A stretch of DNA of 60,818 bases from Silicimonas sp. (GCA_013002465.1 JABDJO010000110.1:1-60818); one strand, 5' to 3'. Numbered from the stretch's first letter, positions 26,530 through 35,814 are shown. The notes: generated by a model from the sequence alone, not told the origin. Numbers and translations are program-made.

Positions 26530-27306
26530 TTACTCGCGGGATCGGCGAAATTCACTGTCCGACAGGCTCATCGCGATCATGCGGCGCTGCATCAGCAGGG
26601 ACATCCGATAGGTATCTTCAAGGAACCCGGTCGAGGCGATCAGGATCCGCTTTTGATCCGCCGACATCCGGTCGTCGATACGCCGGGCCAGAATGCCGCC
26701 AAACCGCAGGTCTTCGATCAGTTTTTCGGTGGTTTTTGGCGACATTTCGTCGATCAGCAAGTGTCCGTACTCATAGATCGCGAACACCGGGGATCGAAGC
26801 GTGCGGATCGTGTCCAGTATCTTGGCCTTGCGCACGGGCCGGAAGATGGCCTTTTTGAACTCGTTGCGGCTTTTGGTGAAATCGGGGTCGGAAATCAGGG
26901 CTTCCATGCGGGCATTGTGGGCTTCGATATAGTTCGCGATGGCGTCGGCGTCGGTACAGTCAAGGGCCTTCAGAAAGAACAGAAACTGTGTGAAATGAAG
27001 GAGATAGTCGTGGCCATTGGCGCCCATGACAGTCGGGAAATCAGATAGCGGGGCGGTCTTTGCCAATTCGGCGCGTACGGTTTCAAAAAACCAGTTCTCG
27101 GACCGAAGCGTGGCCTCGACGGTTTGGAAGGCCAGCGCCACCGTGTCTTCGGACGCGGGGGTCGTCTGAATGTCGTCAAGTGCGTCCGTCATGTCCTTGC
27201 CTCCGGACCTGACTGTCAGGTTTGGTTCCTTTCCGGTCAAGTCCGTCGTGAAGACGCGATCCTTGTTGGTGATGACGTTGAATTCAGGGGGGGCCTTGCG
27301 AGTCAC
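26530..27306 (-). CDS. Hypothetical protein, last gene of the Tad-like operon
   Basis: 258 residues from a GTG at 27306 that overlaps the stop of the prepilin peptidase gene (GTGA); an internal ATG at 27192 is an alternative start giving 220 residues. No signal peptide or membrane segment is seen. The protein looks wholly alpha-helical and charged, with conserved-looking stretches such as FKKAIFRPVRKAKILDTIRTL and FAIYEYGHLLIDEMSP. I do not recognise the family. The tight coupling to the operon suggests a cytoplasmic accessory of the Tad-like machine. About 210 bases separate it from the outer-membrane channel gene downstream. Confidence 0.65.
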   Translation of the reverse strand: MTRKAPPEFNVITNKDRVFTTDLTGKEPNLTVRSGGKDMTDALDDIQTTPASEDTVALAFQTVEATLRSENWFFETVRAELAKTAPLSDFPTVMGANGHDYLLHFTQFLFFLKALDCTDADAIANYIEAHNARMEALISDPDFTKSRNEFKKAIFRPVRKAKILDTIRTLRSPVFAIYEYGHLLIDEMSPKTTEKLIEDLRFGGILARRIDDRMSADQKRILIASTGFLEDTYRMSLLMQRRMIAMSLSDSEFRRSRE

Positions 27307-27821
27307 AGGATCGGACCTCCAAACCAGACAAGGTACGAGGCAACCAGAAGCGACGGGGCAAAGGCCGAGGTGCGTTGACGCAGGACGATGCAGTGAAGCG
27401 CCAGTGCGACCGCCGCAATCAAGAGGACGTCGATCATCAGCACTGGTCCGAACCAGGCGGCGATCCCGGCGAAAAGGAACAGATCGCCACTGCCGAATAT
27501 CCACCGCTCGCGGGTCCACCGTTCAATGCCCAGGCCAACGGCGATCAAGAGAACGACAATCACCGCAGGCAACAGGACAGGTGCACCGACAAGACCGGTG
27601 TGAGCCAACCCGCTTCCCGCAAGCGCCAGTGTCAACGTGTCGGGCACGGTTTCGGACAGGCCGTCAATGGCCGCAAGACTGGTCAACAAGGCAAAAAACA
27701 GCGCAGGCCAAAAGGCATCCGAAGGGGCGACATCGAAGATCAGGAATACGCCGGCAAACACTGCCGGCCCGGTCAGAAGGCCTGCGCGCGTGGCCCGCTC
27801 CAAAGTGGCGTCATAGGGCAT
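27303..27821 (-). CDS. Prepilin peptidase, A24 family (CpaA/TadV-like)
   Basis: 172 residues from the ATG at 27821, which shares one base with the caspase stop (TGATG). It is an integral membrane aspartic protease with about six helices. The two catalytic aspartates are visible: D53 in AAIDGLSETVPD and D113 in the GxGD motif FGSGDLFLF. The N-terminal methyltransferase domain of PilD is missing, as in CpaA/TadV enzymes of Tad systems. It would cut prepilin leaders after glycine at the inner face of the membrane. In this operon the TadE-like protein at 39929-40534 carries such a site, while the mini-pilins do not. Confidence 0.85.
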   Translation of the reverse strand: MPYDATLERATRAGLLTGPAVFAGVFLIFDVAPSDAFWPALFFALLTSLAAIDGLSETVPDTLTLALAGSGLAHTGLVGAPVLLPAVIVVLLIAVGLGIERWTRERWIFGSGDLFLFAGIAAWFGPVLMIDVLLIAAVALALHCIVLRQRTSAFAPSLLVASYLVWFGGPIL

Positions 27822-29323
27822 CAACTTTCCATGTCCGTTGTGAAGAAGGGGAAAACCGCAACTTTGCCCTGGGTGGGTTTGACCAGATCCCAAAGCCGCG
27901 CCATGTCGCGACTGCCTGACAGATGGGCCAGTTCGCGGTGCAGGGCTGTCGCCGGGAAACGGGTTTCAATGGCCACCACGTGGTCGGCCCCAAAGGGCGC
28001 GGAAATGCGCACCGGAAGGTCCAGCCGATCGGACGGTATGCGGTCGACCGGATCGCCGAATGCGTGCAGGGGATAGAGAAGCGAGATCGTCCCGTCCGAG
28101 CCGAGGTTGAACAGGGTCAGATAGGGGCTTTGCCGTCTGTCGATCCGGATCGAAAGGGTGTCGCCCAGCAAATAGCTTCGGTCACCGTTGGAAAACGAAA
28201 TGTCGAGGTCGTTCGATGCCATCTGGGTCAAGGCCGCTATCATGCGCTGCTTGTCGGCGACCGCCTGCAAGGTTGCCCTGTCGGTGGCGAAGGTAACGGG
28301 CGTGCCGACGGTCGAGAATACGGCGGCCCCCTTGAGCGTCAGCGTTGCAGGAGTGCCAGCGACCGTGCCGTCCAGATGTGCAAGCCCTGTCGACACGCTG
28401 ATCGGTGGAAGGTCGGAAAAGGAGAGGTCCTTCAGGGGTTTGCGTGTTGTCGGCTTGGGGTCTGGCTTGGGAACCGAAGCGATCACCCGATTTTCCTGGC
28501 CAGCCGGTTCCGATTGCGGCAGTTGCACACCGTCGCTGACCTGTCGGACGGTGCGGCGGACATGGGTTTCAAGCTCGCCCTTGGTCACGGTGCCGTTGCC
28601 GTCGAAATCCGCCGCGCCGCGCAGACCGCTGGAGAACGCATAGCTAAGCGCACCTCGCGGAGTTCCGTCGATCATGACCTCGGGAACCTTCTCGGTTTCG
28701 CTGACGGCGGCCAGGAACAGCACGACGCTGTCTTTGCCTTCCGCACGTGCCGGTGGCGGCGGTGGCGGCAATGGATCGGCTTCAAGGGTCTCGGCCTCGA
28801 CATAGCGGTAACCGAGGGCCGGTTGCAGATTGCGCGTCACGGTGCCGGAGTGGCAAGCATCGGCAACAAAGATGACGTCCAGGCCTGCGCTTTGCGCCAG
28901 AAGATCGGCGATCTCGTCATCGCGAATGCGTTGCCCGGCCGCCTCGCCACGGGGCGCAAATCCCGCCAGCAGAAAATTCTCGTCGCGACCGTCGCGTTCG
29001 CTTCCCGCAGTCTGTTCGGGTTCGTTTGATCCGTGCCCGGCGTATGAGATCACCAACCGGTCGCCGGGTTTCGCCCGATTGAGGATGTCTTGCCAACTGC
29101 CCAGAACGGCGGCGCGCGTTGCTTCGCCATCGGTCAAAAGCGTGACATCCGCCCCAAGGCCCCGCAGCGTGTTGGCAATGTCCAGTGCATCATTCACGGC
29201 GCCATGCAGTTTGGGGATATAGGTGTAATCGTCGATCCCGATGACCAGGCCAAAGGTCTTCTCTGCCAGGGCATCCGAGCCAAGGCCAGCGGCCATCAGA
29301 AGGCTGGCGACCCAGAGTCTCAT
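27821..29323 (-). CDS. Caspase-family protease with EF-hand and DUF4384-like domain
   Basis: 500 residues. A signal peptide (1-20, ending ALAE) sends it to the periplasm. The C14 caspase domain (about 22-230) has both members of the catalytic dyad: His97 in SYAGHGS and Cys157 in VADACHSG. A proline run (PLPPPPPPA) lies near 185-192 and an EF-hand-type calcium loop at 239-250 (DFDGNGTVTKGE), so activity may need calcium as in metacaspases. The C-terminal 130 residues resemble DUF4384, often joined to bacterial caspases. It overlaps the OmpA gene by four bases. Substrates are unknown; the neighbouring pilus and OmpA proteins are candidates. Confidence 0.85.
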   Translation of the reverse strand: MRLWVASLLMAAGLGSDALAEKTFGLVIGIDDYTYIPKLHGAVNDALDIANTLRGLGADVTLLTDGEATRAAVLGSWQDILNRAKPGDRLVISYAGHGSNEPEQTAGSERDGRDENFLLAGFAPRGEAAGQRIRDDEIADLLAQSAGLDVIFVADACHSGTVTRNLQPALGYRYVEAETLEADPLPPPPPPARAEGKDSVVLFLAAVSETEKVPEVMIDGTPRGALSYAFSSGLRGAADFDGNGTVTKGELETHVRRTVRQVSDGVQLPQSEPAGQENRVIASVPKPDPKPTTRKPLKDLSFSDLPPISVSTGLAHLDGTVAGTPATLTLKGAAVFSTVGTPVTFATDRATLQAVADKQRMIAALTQMASNDLDISFSNGDRSYLLGDTLSIRIDRRQSPYLTLFNLGSDGTISLLYPLHAFGDPVDRIPSDRLDLPVRISAPFGADHVVAIETRFPATALHRELAHLSGSRDMARLWDLVKPTQGKVAVFPFFTTDMES

Positions 29324-30195
29324 TTCAGAGAAAAGGCGACCCGGCGCGCCAGACGATAGTGTTCCTCGGAATTCGGTTCGATCCCGGGGGGGGCGGGCGG
29401 AAGACGGGTTTCGCCAAAGCCCTCGACCTCGACTTCGCCGTTGTACCCATTGGCCACAAGAAGTTCCCGCACGGCATCCGCCCGTGCTTCGGACAGCGTC
29501 AGGTTATAGGCATCCGACCCGGTTGGATCCGTGTGTCCGGCAAGGACGACCAGGTTGGGTGACGTCAGCGCGACGTGTTCGACAAGAGCATCCGCAAAGT
29601 CAGTTCCGATCTGGTCGAATTCGGTTGAGTTGTACTCGAAGGTAATCGGCAGGCTGACCTCTTCGACCTCGAAACCACGGATCGACGTCGTGAATATCCC
29701 GCCCGTCGTTCCTGACCGGGTGCGCGGCATGTCCACAGGTTCGTCCGCAAGTGCCAAGGCGGCGGTCGCAAGTTCATAGACTTCGCCGATCTCGTCGGTG
29801 TCCGCCTTGTGGCTTTGATCGCCCTCGGCAAGTTCGTTCAGGGCAAGCTGCAGGTTCTGCGCCGCTTTTGAATACTGGCCCTCGGCCCAATCCAGTCGGC
29901 CAAGCTCGGCATAACTGCGCCAGTGTTTTTCGAACCCCAGTGCACGGGTCAGAAGGCGGCGCTTTTCGTCTGCCTTGTCGCTGTCCAGGGCGGCAAGGAA
30001 GTTCTCTCGCGCCAGGTAATCCGCCACCCATTCGCGGATGGCATCATCACAGGCGGCGCTGAAGACGATTTCTTCGTAAAGGACCTCGGCCCCGGATTGG
30101 TCGTCGGCCTGAACCGCGGCAACAACGGTGTCGTATTGCGGGCAGGCGAATGCCGGTGAGGCGGCAAAGGCAAGGATGGGAAGGACGCGAAACAT
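29320..30195 (-). CDS. OmpA-domain periplasmic/outer-membrane protein
   Basis: 291 residues from the ATG at 30195 (MFRVLPILAF), with a signal peptide of about 17 residues ending AFAC. A central helical part (about 60-160) looks like TPR repeats. The last 110 residues are an OmpA C-terminal domain with the peptidoglycan-binding motif AGHTDPTGSDAYNLTLSEARADAV, including the conserved D and R. It should anchor a complex to the cell wall. It sits between the active caspase (ATGA overlap) and the cysteine-less caspase homologue (14 bases), and may be the wall anchor of that pair. Confidence 0.85.
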   Translation of the reverse strand: MFRVLPILAFAASPAFACPQYDTVVAAVQADDQSGAEVLYEEIVFSAACDDAIREWVADYLARENFLAALDSDKADEKRRLLTRALGFEKHWRSYAELGRLDWAEGQYSKAAQNLQLALNELAEGDQSHKADTDEIGEVYELATAALALADEPVDMPRTRSGTTGGIFTTSIRGFEVEEVSLPITFEYNSTEFDQIGTDFADALVEHVALTSPNLVVLAGHTDPTGSDAYNLTLSEARADAVRELLVANGYNGEVEVEGFGETRLPPAPPGIEPNSEEHYRLARRVAFSLK

Positions 30196-30209
30196 CGGTG
30201 AAATTCCTT

Positions 30210-31568
30210 TCAACGCTGGATACGATAGGGAAGGTAGGTGGCGGACCACGCGATCGGAGTGTCGGGGTCCGCTTCCAGGGCCAGCAAACGCTGGCTGATC
30301 TCGAAAAGTGACTGGCCTGCATTGGGCACAGGTCCCCCGGAAATGCCTGCGGGCATTAGCCCGGTCAGACGAGGCAGGTCGCCTTCGATGAACAGACCAA
30401 GGAGCAACCCCTGACCGACGGGTTCGGTGACCCGTATGCGCAATGGGCGGCCATTTGCTCCGAGCGCATTGGGGATGGTCAGGGGTTGTCCGGGGGACAG
30501 TTGGGTGCCGCCCTCGGCGACAAGGGCAGAAGGATACACCTGCGCCAGATCGCCTGTCGGAGCAACGTCAAGCAAAAGCAGCGTGCCGGGGCGCTCGGAC
30601 GTGGCGGTGAAGCTGACGGTATTGCCGACCCGAAGACTGTCGCCGCCATTGATGGCGAGGGTCAGGCGTGCGTCGTTGCTGGGCGCGAAGAGGTCGGTCA
30701 CGAAGCCAAGCGTTTCCTTGTAGCTTGCCGGTGCACCGTCGTCGGCGACCAGGGGATCAAGCTGGGGTTCGGGGTCGTCGACGGTGTCGAAGACGCGCAC
30801 GACCCTTGTGCCATCGCCCGAGAACTGCGGTTGAAATCCGCGCCCCGAAGCCGCACAGCCCGGCGAGGTGTCGCACCAGGCGGCCAGGCGGGTCGAAACC
30901 GCCCGAAGAAGATCGGCGTTCGTCAATTCGGTGGCATCATCCTCGCCAGTTATCAGAACATCGGTGAAGGCATCGGTGAAGGCGCCTCGATCCACGTCTT
31001 CCCAGGCAAATTGTCCCGGCGATGTGGCTGTCCAGAGCGCAGTTTGGCCGCCAAACTGTGGTGCCGCCGATGCTACGGCATCGGCAACGCCACGGGCGCC
31101 GATGGGTCCGCCATCAAAGCCGGTATCCAGAATGACCGTCACCTCCCGGTCGGCGATCAGATCGAACATGTCCGACAGAACGGTCACAGGGATCTTACCC
31201 AGCACACTGTCGGCATCATGGGCCAGAAGTGCCGGCGTGCCATCGGCAAGCGTTGTTCCATGGCCGGCGAAGTAGAATACCACCCGATCCCCGGGGGCCG
31301 TTTCGCCGACAAGGCGGTCGATGACGCCTGTCAGAACCGCGTCATAAGTTGCGGCGCTGTCGGTCAGGGTAACTATGGTTTCGGGCTGAAAGCCCAATGC
31401 CGATGTCAGGGCTTCGGCCATCCTTTGGGTGTCGCCAACGGCGCCGTTCAAGGATGGTGCATTGTCCAGACGACTATAGTCGTCGATGCCAATCAAAAGC
31501 GCGCGGTCGTCGGCCATGGCCGGAGCAGCCGCCATGGTCAGGGCAAGGATAAGGGAGCGGGTATTCAT
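30210..31568 (-). CDS. Caspase homologue lacking the catalytic cysteine
   Basis: 452 residues from the ATG at 31568 (MNTRSLILAL), which overlaps the upstream stop by four bases. Signal peptide 1-19 (APAMAD). The caspase fold is clear: LLIGIDDYSRL, the histidine loop FYFAGHGT with His103, and the strand VTVILDTGFDGG. In active enzymes that strand ends D-x-C-x; here it is D148-T149-G150, so glycine replaces the catalytic cysteine. The C-terminal part resembles DUF4384 (RVGNTVSFTATSERPGTLLLLDV). It is therefore a likely pseudo-protease, perhaps a regulator or partner of the active caspase two genes downstream. Confidence 0.82.
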   Translation of the reverse strand: MNTRSLILALTMAAAPAMADDRALLIGIDDYSRLDNAPSLNGAVGDTQRMAEALTSALGFQPETIVTLTDSAATYDAVLTGVIDRLVGETAPGDRVVFYFAGHGTTLADGTPALLAHDADSVLGKIPVTVLSDMFDLIADREVTVILDTGFDGGPIGARGVADAVASAAPQFGGQTALWTATSPGQFAWEDVDRGAFTDAFTDVLITGEDDATELTNADLLRAVSTRLAAWCDTSPGCAASGRGFQPQFSGDGTRVVRVFDTVDDPEPQLDPLVADDGAPASYKETLGFVTDLFAPSNDARLTLAINGGDSLRVGNTVSFTATSERPGTLLLLDVAPTGDLAQVYPSALVAEGGTQLSPGQPLTIPNALGANGRPLRIRVTEPVGQGLLLGLFIEGDLPRLTGLMPAGISGGPVPNAGQSLFEISQRLLALEADPDTPIAWSATYLPYRIQR

Positions 31569-34066
31569 GGCCAGACCTCCAGGTCGCGGGCGCATCTGAG
31601 GCCAAAGTCCACACCTGGGGCATTGCCGGGCACGATCAACCGGGCCGCGGCGCGCAGATCGGCAGGATTCGCGGTGTTCCAGGACCCGCCTTTCAAAACC
31701 GGGCCATCCGCCCCCAGCACCCATTCGCGGGCATTGCCGGACAGTCCCTGATGGCCGTCTGGACCGGCACCCCCGGCATCTGACACGGGCGTCGGCAGGC
31801 GGCGCGCGGGCGAGGGTGCCCCGCGCCAGACCGGGGCATCATCGGCCCATGCGCCCCAGGGAAACACCCGGGACCCCGCCGCACTTGCCGTGGTTTCCCA
31901 CTCGGCCTCGGTTGGCAGCCGCGCGTCGACCCAACTGCAATAGGCTTGGGCATCGCGCAGGGCGATATTGGTGACCGGGCGATTGGGGGTGCTGTCAACG
32001 CTGGTGTTCGGCCCGCCGGGGCTGGACCAGGAATAGGCGCCGTCGATCAACCGGGCCTCGCCGCTGGACGTCAAGGCGACAACGCGACCGGATTCCTCGG
32101 CGACCGTGACATAGCCCGTTTCGCGCACGAAGCGGCCAAAGTCGCCCGCCGACACTTCTGTCTTGTCCAGCGCGAACGGGCGCAGAGGGACTTCGCGCGC
32201 GGCCTCGCCCTCTGGTCGGGAATTGGGGCAGTTCTCTTTTGCAATGGGTGCGGCGTCGTGACAAAGCCGGATCGCGGCCTCCTGGGCGGCTGTGTCATCG
32301 CCGATCATGACCGTTCGGGTGTCGGCGGACCGGGTTTCCCGCTTGGGCCGTTCGCTGCCAAAGGCCGCGAGGGCCGCCTTGTAAAGCGCTTCGGCCTCGC
32401 CAAATCGACCTTGATCGAACGCCGCCGAGGCGCGTGTGACATAGGTCTGGGCAAGGATGGTCTGCGGCGACGAGGTGTCGGCATCGACATCCTGAACCTT
32501 GGCGCGCACGGCTTCGGCGGCCTCGCGGCGACGGGCCGTGACATCGACGAAGACGGTCGCGGCCATGGACCAGGTCGTCGCGGCGGTTTGAAAAGTGCCC
32601 TCGGTGAACTGCTGTTCCGCCGATTTGGATAGATCCATGGGTTCGGCGATCTCTTCGGGATCGGCGGCGGCAAGCGTGGCGAAAGCGCCAGCATCCAGGG
32701 CGGTGGTGCGCGCGGTTTCCGCGGCCTCGCGAACGGTCGCGATGTGGGAAAGCGCGGTTTCGGCATTCTGATGCGCGGTCTCTGCAAGCTCTGCCGCCTT
32801 CGTCAGGTCGTCGGACATTTCGGTATCCGCCGCCGCAAGCGTGGTCCGGGCAGTTTCAGCGGCATCGGCGGCGTCGTCGGATGCGCGCGCAGCGCCCATG
32901 GCCTCGGCTATTGCCAACGACCGGTCGGCCAGGCGAAGCTGTCCCCAGACGTCTTGTGTCCGGGCAAAGGTTGCACGTTCGGATTGTACCAGTGCGATCG
33001 CTTGGCCAAGGGTGGCTTTCAGGTCGGCATTCGCCAGATAGAGATAACAGGCGGCTGCCGTGCTGGTCAGAAAGCCCGCGAAAACCGTAATGGCGATGGC
33101 CCGGGAAACGCCTTCTTTCACGATCGTCTGATGCGGCGCAGCAACGGGCGAGGGTGCCGCAATCGGAGACATCTCGACCTGCGGCGCCTGACCCGGAGAC
33201 GACAGCACCGTGCGAAACGCGCGCCGCGCGGCATCGGCATTGCTGTAGGGCGAGGCGTTTTCAAGGCGTCCGGTCATGCGGGCGAGAAGCCGGGCGATCT
33301 GATCGCCGCTTTCGTGACCGTCTGGGAACAACTCTTCGGCTGTCGGGGCGGGCGACGTTTCGCCCAGAATGGCGGCAACCGCGGCTTCCGGATCGTCCGG
33401 GGCGCAGTTCAGAACCCGCGCCGGGCCGTCGGGCCCCATTAGAATGCGGTATCCCAGGAAACCGGCCGCATGAACATCGTCCTCGGCCCGGGGCTGTGTG
33501 GTGTTGATGACATGGCGTGACTGGTAAACGGCAGGCTGGCTGGTGACCGTGGTGGATCGTTCGCCCGAGAAGGTCAGCTCGCACAGGCGGGCGCCGCTGC
33601 CCTCGGCCTCGCGGCGGATCACGTCAGGCGACAGATTGCCGTGAACAAGCCCAGCCCCGTGAAGCGCGGCCAGACCTTCCAGAACCTCATCGAACAGATG
33701 CAGACGGTTGGCGAGAGGAAGCGTGTCGAAGGCATCGTCGAGTACCGGGACCGGGCAGCTTAGAACGGCAAGGGCGGGCGTTTTCTTGAACGCACGGCTT
33801 GTCAGCAGCCGTTCGGTGGCTTGCAGCCGAGGATTGGCAAGCTTGTCATAGGCGGCGAAGGCCTTTCCGATCTCGCTGGCAATCGCGTCGTCGCGGGCGA
33901 CGCTGAACGATGGCGTATAGATCGACACCGGCGCGCCGTTCTGTTTGCGAACACCCGAGAGGATCGTGCAATCCCCCACGGTACTGCGCAAAGTCACGCC
34001 GTTGAAATACTGCCCAAGCGCTTCGGAGAGGCGGGCATCTATGACGTTATTCGCAGTATCCTGCAT
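31565..34066 (-). CDS. Pseudokinase-transmembrane-SUMF1 fusion protein
   Basis: 833 residues. About residues 15-290 resemble a Ser/Thr protein kinase, but the catalytic HRD is HGN (142-144 in LVHGNLSPD), the DFG position reads ELTF, and no VAIK lysine is seen, so it is probably inactive. One membrane helix follows (about 322-345), then an alanine-rich coiled coil (about 350-570). The C-terminus (about 625-833) is a formylglycine-generating-enzyme/SUMF1 fold: RLPTEAEWE (716-724), GNAREW, GGSWN, GLRCARD. The cysteine pair needed for formylglycine formation is absent, so a binding role is likely. It would signal across the membrane between FHA partners and the periplasmic caspases. Confidence 0.8.
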   Translation of the reverse strand: MQDTANNVIDARLSEALGQYFNGVTLRSTVGDCTILSGVRKQNGAPVSIYTPSFSVARDDAIASEIGKAFAAYDKLANPRLQATERLLTSRAFKKTPALAVLSCPVPVLDDAFDTLPLANRLHLFDEVLEGLAALHGAGLVHGNLSPDVIRREAEGSGARLCELTFSGERSTTVTSQPAVYQSRHVINTTQPRAEDDVHAAGFLGYRILMGPDGPARVLNCAPDDPEAAVAAILGETSPAPTAEELFPDGHESGDQIARLLARMTGRLENASPYSNADAARRAFRTVLSSPGQAPQVEMSPIAAPSPVAAPHQTIVKEGVSRAIAITVFAGFLTSTAAACYLYLANADLKATLGQAIALVQSERATFARTQDVWGQLRLADRSLAIAEAMGAARASDDAADAAETARTTLAAADTEMSDDLTKAAELAETAHQNAETALSHIATVREAAETARTTALDAGAFATLAAADPEEIAEPMDLSKSAEQQFTEGTFQTAATTWSMAATVFVDVTARRREAAEAVRAKVQDVDADTSSPQTILAQTYVTRASAAFDQGRFGEAEALYKAALAAFGSERPKRETRSADTRTVMIGDDTAAQEAAIRLCHDAAPIAKENCPNSRPEGEAAREVPLRPFALDKTEVSAGDFGRFVRETGYVTVAEESGRVVALTSSGEARLIDGAYSWSSPGGPNTSVDSTPNRPVTNIALRDAQAYCSWVDARLPTEAEWETTASAAGSRVFPWGAWADDAPVWRGAPSPARRLPTPVSDAGGAGPDGHQGLSGNAREWVLGADGPVLKGGSWNTANPADLRAAARLIVPGNAPGVDFGLRCARDLEVWP

Positions 34067-34084
34067 GGCGGGAGTCCCTTGGTT

Positions 34085-34918
34085 TTATCTCGATCCGCGC
34101 ATCTCAAGCAAAGCGACATCGAAGCGCGATGCAGCAAGAATAGGGCACCGCGCCGTGCCAACGGGCAAAACGTATTCTAAACGACGTAATGCCTCGGATG
34201 CCTCTTGAGGCTTGTTTTCAGTGGATAAAAAGTACGCTTCGGCCAGAATCTTTCGCACGCTGGCCGTCAGGTCGCCCTTGGCCAGGGTTTCCTTGGCCGG
34301 GTCCTGGCCGCGATAGGCCATGACGCGCCAAAAGGGGCTTGCCGGATCGGCGGGGGCGACAAGACGCCCGGGCGCGCCGGTTGCTTCCAGACAGGTTGCT
34401 ACAAGCGGATCAAGGTCTTTTGCCCCGGTGACATATGGTTCTGTCTGAAGCGACAGGTTGCTTGATCCGCCGCTCGTCAGGATCGACACCATACCAAGGG
34501 CCGCCGCCGCCATCGCGCCCATGATCGTCAGGGCCAGGGGCAACGGAATCGTCTTCGGTGCGTCATCGTCGGCCGTGTCGGGGACCTCGACAGGTGTGGC
34601 GACGCGATGAATGTCGATGCGCGTTTCACTACCCAGACGAAACCACATGCCCGCCCGGACCATGCCAGTTCGCGGATTGCCACGGTCGATCTGTACCTGC
34701 CCGCGATCCGAGGTGAAATACTCCCACCCCTTGCCGTCGGCGCGCTTTTCAAACGTCAGATGCCCCGGCACCACGTCGCCCGCGCCAAGGCGCAGATCGT
34801 CGCCGGGACCGGACCCGACGATGATGCGACCGCGTGTCAGGGTGACGCCTTGTTCAAGGTCGATGCCCTCGGTGACTTCGGCGCGAAGCCCCTTTGGTCC
34901 GAAGAAATTCATCATCAA
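34085..34918 (-). CDS. FHA-like domain protein with one transmembrane helix
   Basis: 277 residues. The N-terminal 110 residues look like an FHA domain: IVGSGPGDDLRLGAGDVVPGHLTF has the GxG...DLxL...xxH order, though the usual serine before the histidine is glycine. A membrane helix lies at about 127-150 (LALTIMGAMAAAALGMV). The C-terminal part is helical, with two cysteines. It fits a cytoplasmic phospho-threonine sensor anchored in the membrane. Its start overlaps the tadC stop (ATGA) and it precedes the pseudokinase gene. Whether the FHA fold binds phosphopeptides is uncertain. Confidence 0.7.
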   Translation of the reverse strand: MMMNFFGPKGLRAEVTEGIDLEQGVTLTRGRIIVGSGPGDDLRLGAGDVVPGHLTFEKRADGKGWEYFTSDRGQVQIDRGNPRTGMVRAGMWFRLGSETRIDIHRVATPVEVPDTADDDAPKTIPLPLALTIMGAMAAAALGMVSILTSGGSSNLSLQTEPYVTGAKDLDPLVATCLEATGAPGRLVAPADPASPFWRVMAYRGQDPAKETLAKGDLTASVRKILAEAYFLSTENKPQEASEALRRLEYVLPVGTARCPILAASRFDVALLEMRGSR

Positions 34919-35814
34919 AAGAACCCCTGGCTGCGGATGGAAACGATTGTCGGCGCAAGGGCGGCGACGATAATGGACATCAACATCAGAAAGACCGGAA
35001 GCACGATGTTCGTGCGCAACCGCTCTGCTGCGCGATTGGCCATTTCTTCGCGCAGATAGCGCAATTCGTCGGCCTGATCGGTGTAGAACGCCTCGGCCTC
35101 GCCGGACGAGCGTTCGCCCTGGGCCAGGTTCTTCAGGATGGTCTTTACCGATTGCGGGTGAACGCGGTCGATCATGCGGTGCAGCGCGCCGTCGAAACTG
35201 GTGGCATCGGCGTCCTTTGCCGTAATCGCGATCTCACGCGACAAGGGCGTTCCGGGTGCCGCCTCGACATATTTTCCAAGCGCCTTGCGGGGCGTGCCGC
35301 CGGCCTGAACGACCAGCACGGCCAGATCCAGAAAGAAGGGAAACTCACGCTCGATCTCGTCGGAATGGCGCTTGGCCGCGCCTTTCACATCCATGATCAG
35401 AAAGATCAGGATAAACCCGGCGCCAAACAGCCACCACCGAAGGCCGGTGGCCACCAGCGGCGCGCCGCGCACCATGGCATTGACCCCGAAGAACGCGCCA
35501 ATCGCCAGACCCACAAGCACCGCCAACACCATGGCGGCGGCCAGATAATGCTGGCCACTGACACCGCCATAGGGGCGCCCGGCATAGGTCAGTTGCTGGT
35601 CCAGCTTTTCGGTCATCGAATGGAACGGGATCGCGAGCGCTGAAAAGGTTGCGCCAAGGGCGCGGATCACGCGCGCCGCCTGATCGCGACCCTGGGGTTC
35701 GTCGCTTAGCTCGGTCTGAAAGCGGGTGTTGGTGGCGGTCAGAAACTCGGTTGCCAACAGGCCCAGCATCAGCGTGCCAAGGGCAAATGCGGCGGGGATA
35801 ATGTAAAGTTCCAT
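34915..35814 (-). CDS. tadC: Tad inner-membrane platform protein TadC (GspF family)
   Basis: 299 residues of the type II secretion F-domain family. Hydrophobic helices lie near the N-terminus (about 3-25), at about 100-120 and 125-150, and at the C-terminus (about 275-295). The conserved cytoplasmic F domain lies between, with EFPFFLDLAVLVVQAGGTP and the block KTILKNLAQGERSSGEAEAFYTDQADELR. With TadB it makes the inner-membrane platform on which the CpaF ATPase drives pilin movement. The start shares one base with the tadB stop and the gene overlaps the FHA gene by four bases. Confidence 0.88.
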   Translation of the reverse strand: MELYIIPAAFALGTLMLGLLATEFLTATNTRFQTELSDEPQGRDQAARVIRALGATFSALAIPFHSMTEKLDQQLTYAGRPYGGVSGQHYLAAAMVLAVLVGLAIGAFFGVNAMVRGAPLVATGLRWWLFGAGFILIFLIMDVKGAAKRHSDEIEREFPFFLDLAVLVVQAGGTPRKALGKYVEAAPGTPLSREIAITAKDADATSFDGALHRMIDRVHPQSVKTILKNLAQGERSSGEAEAFYTDQADELRYLREEMANRAAERLRTNIVLPVFLMLMSIIVAALAPTIVSIRSQGFF

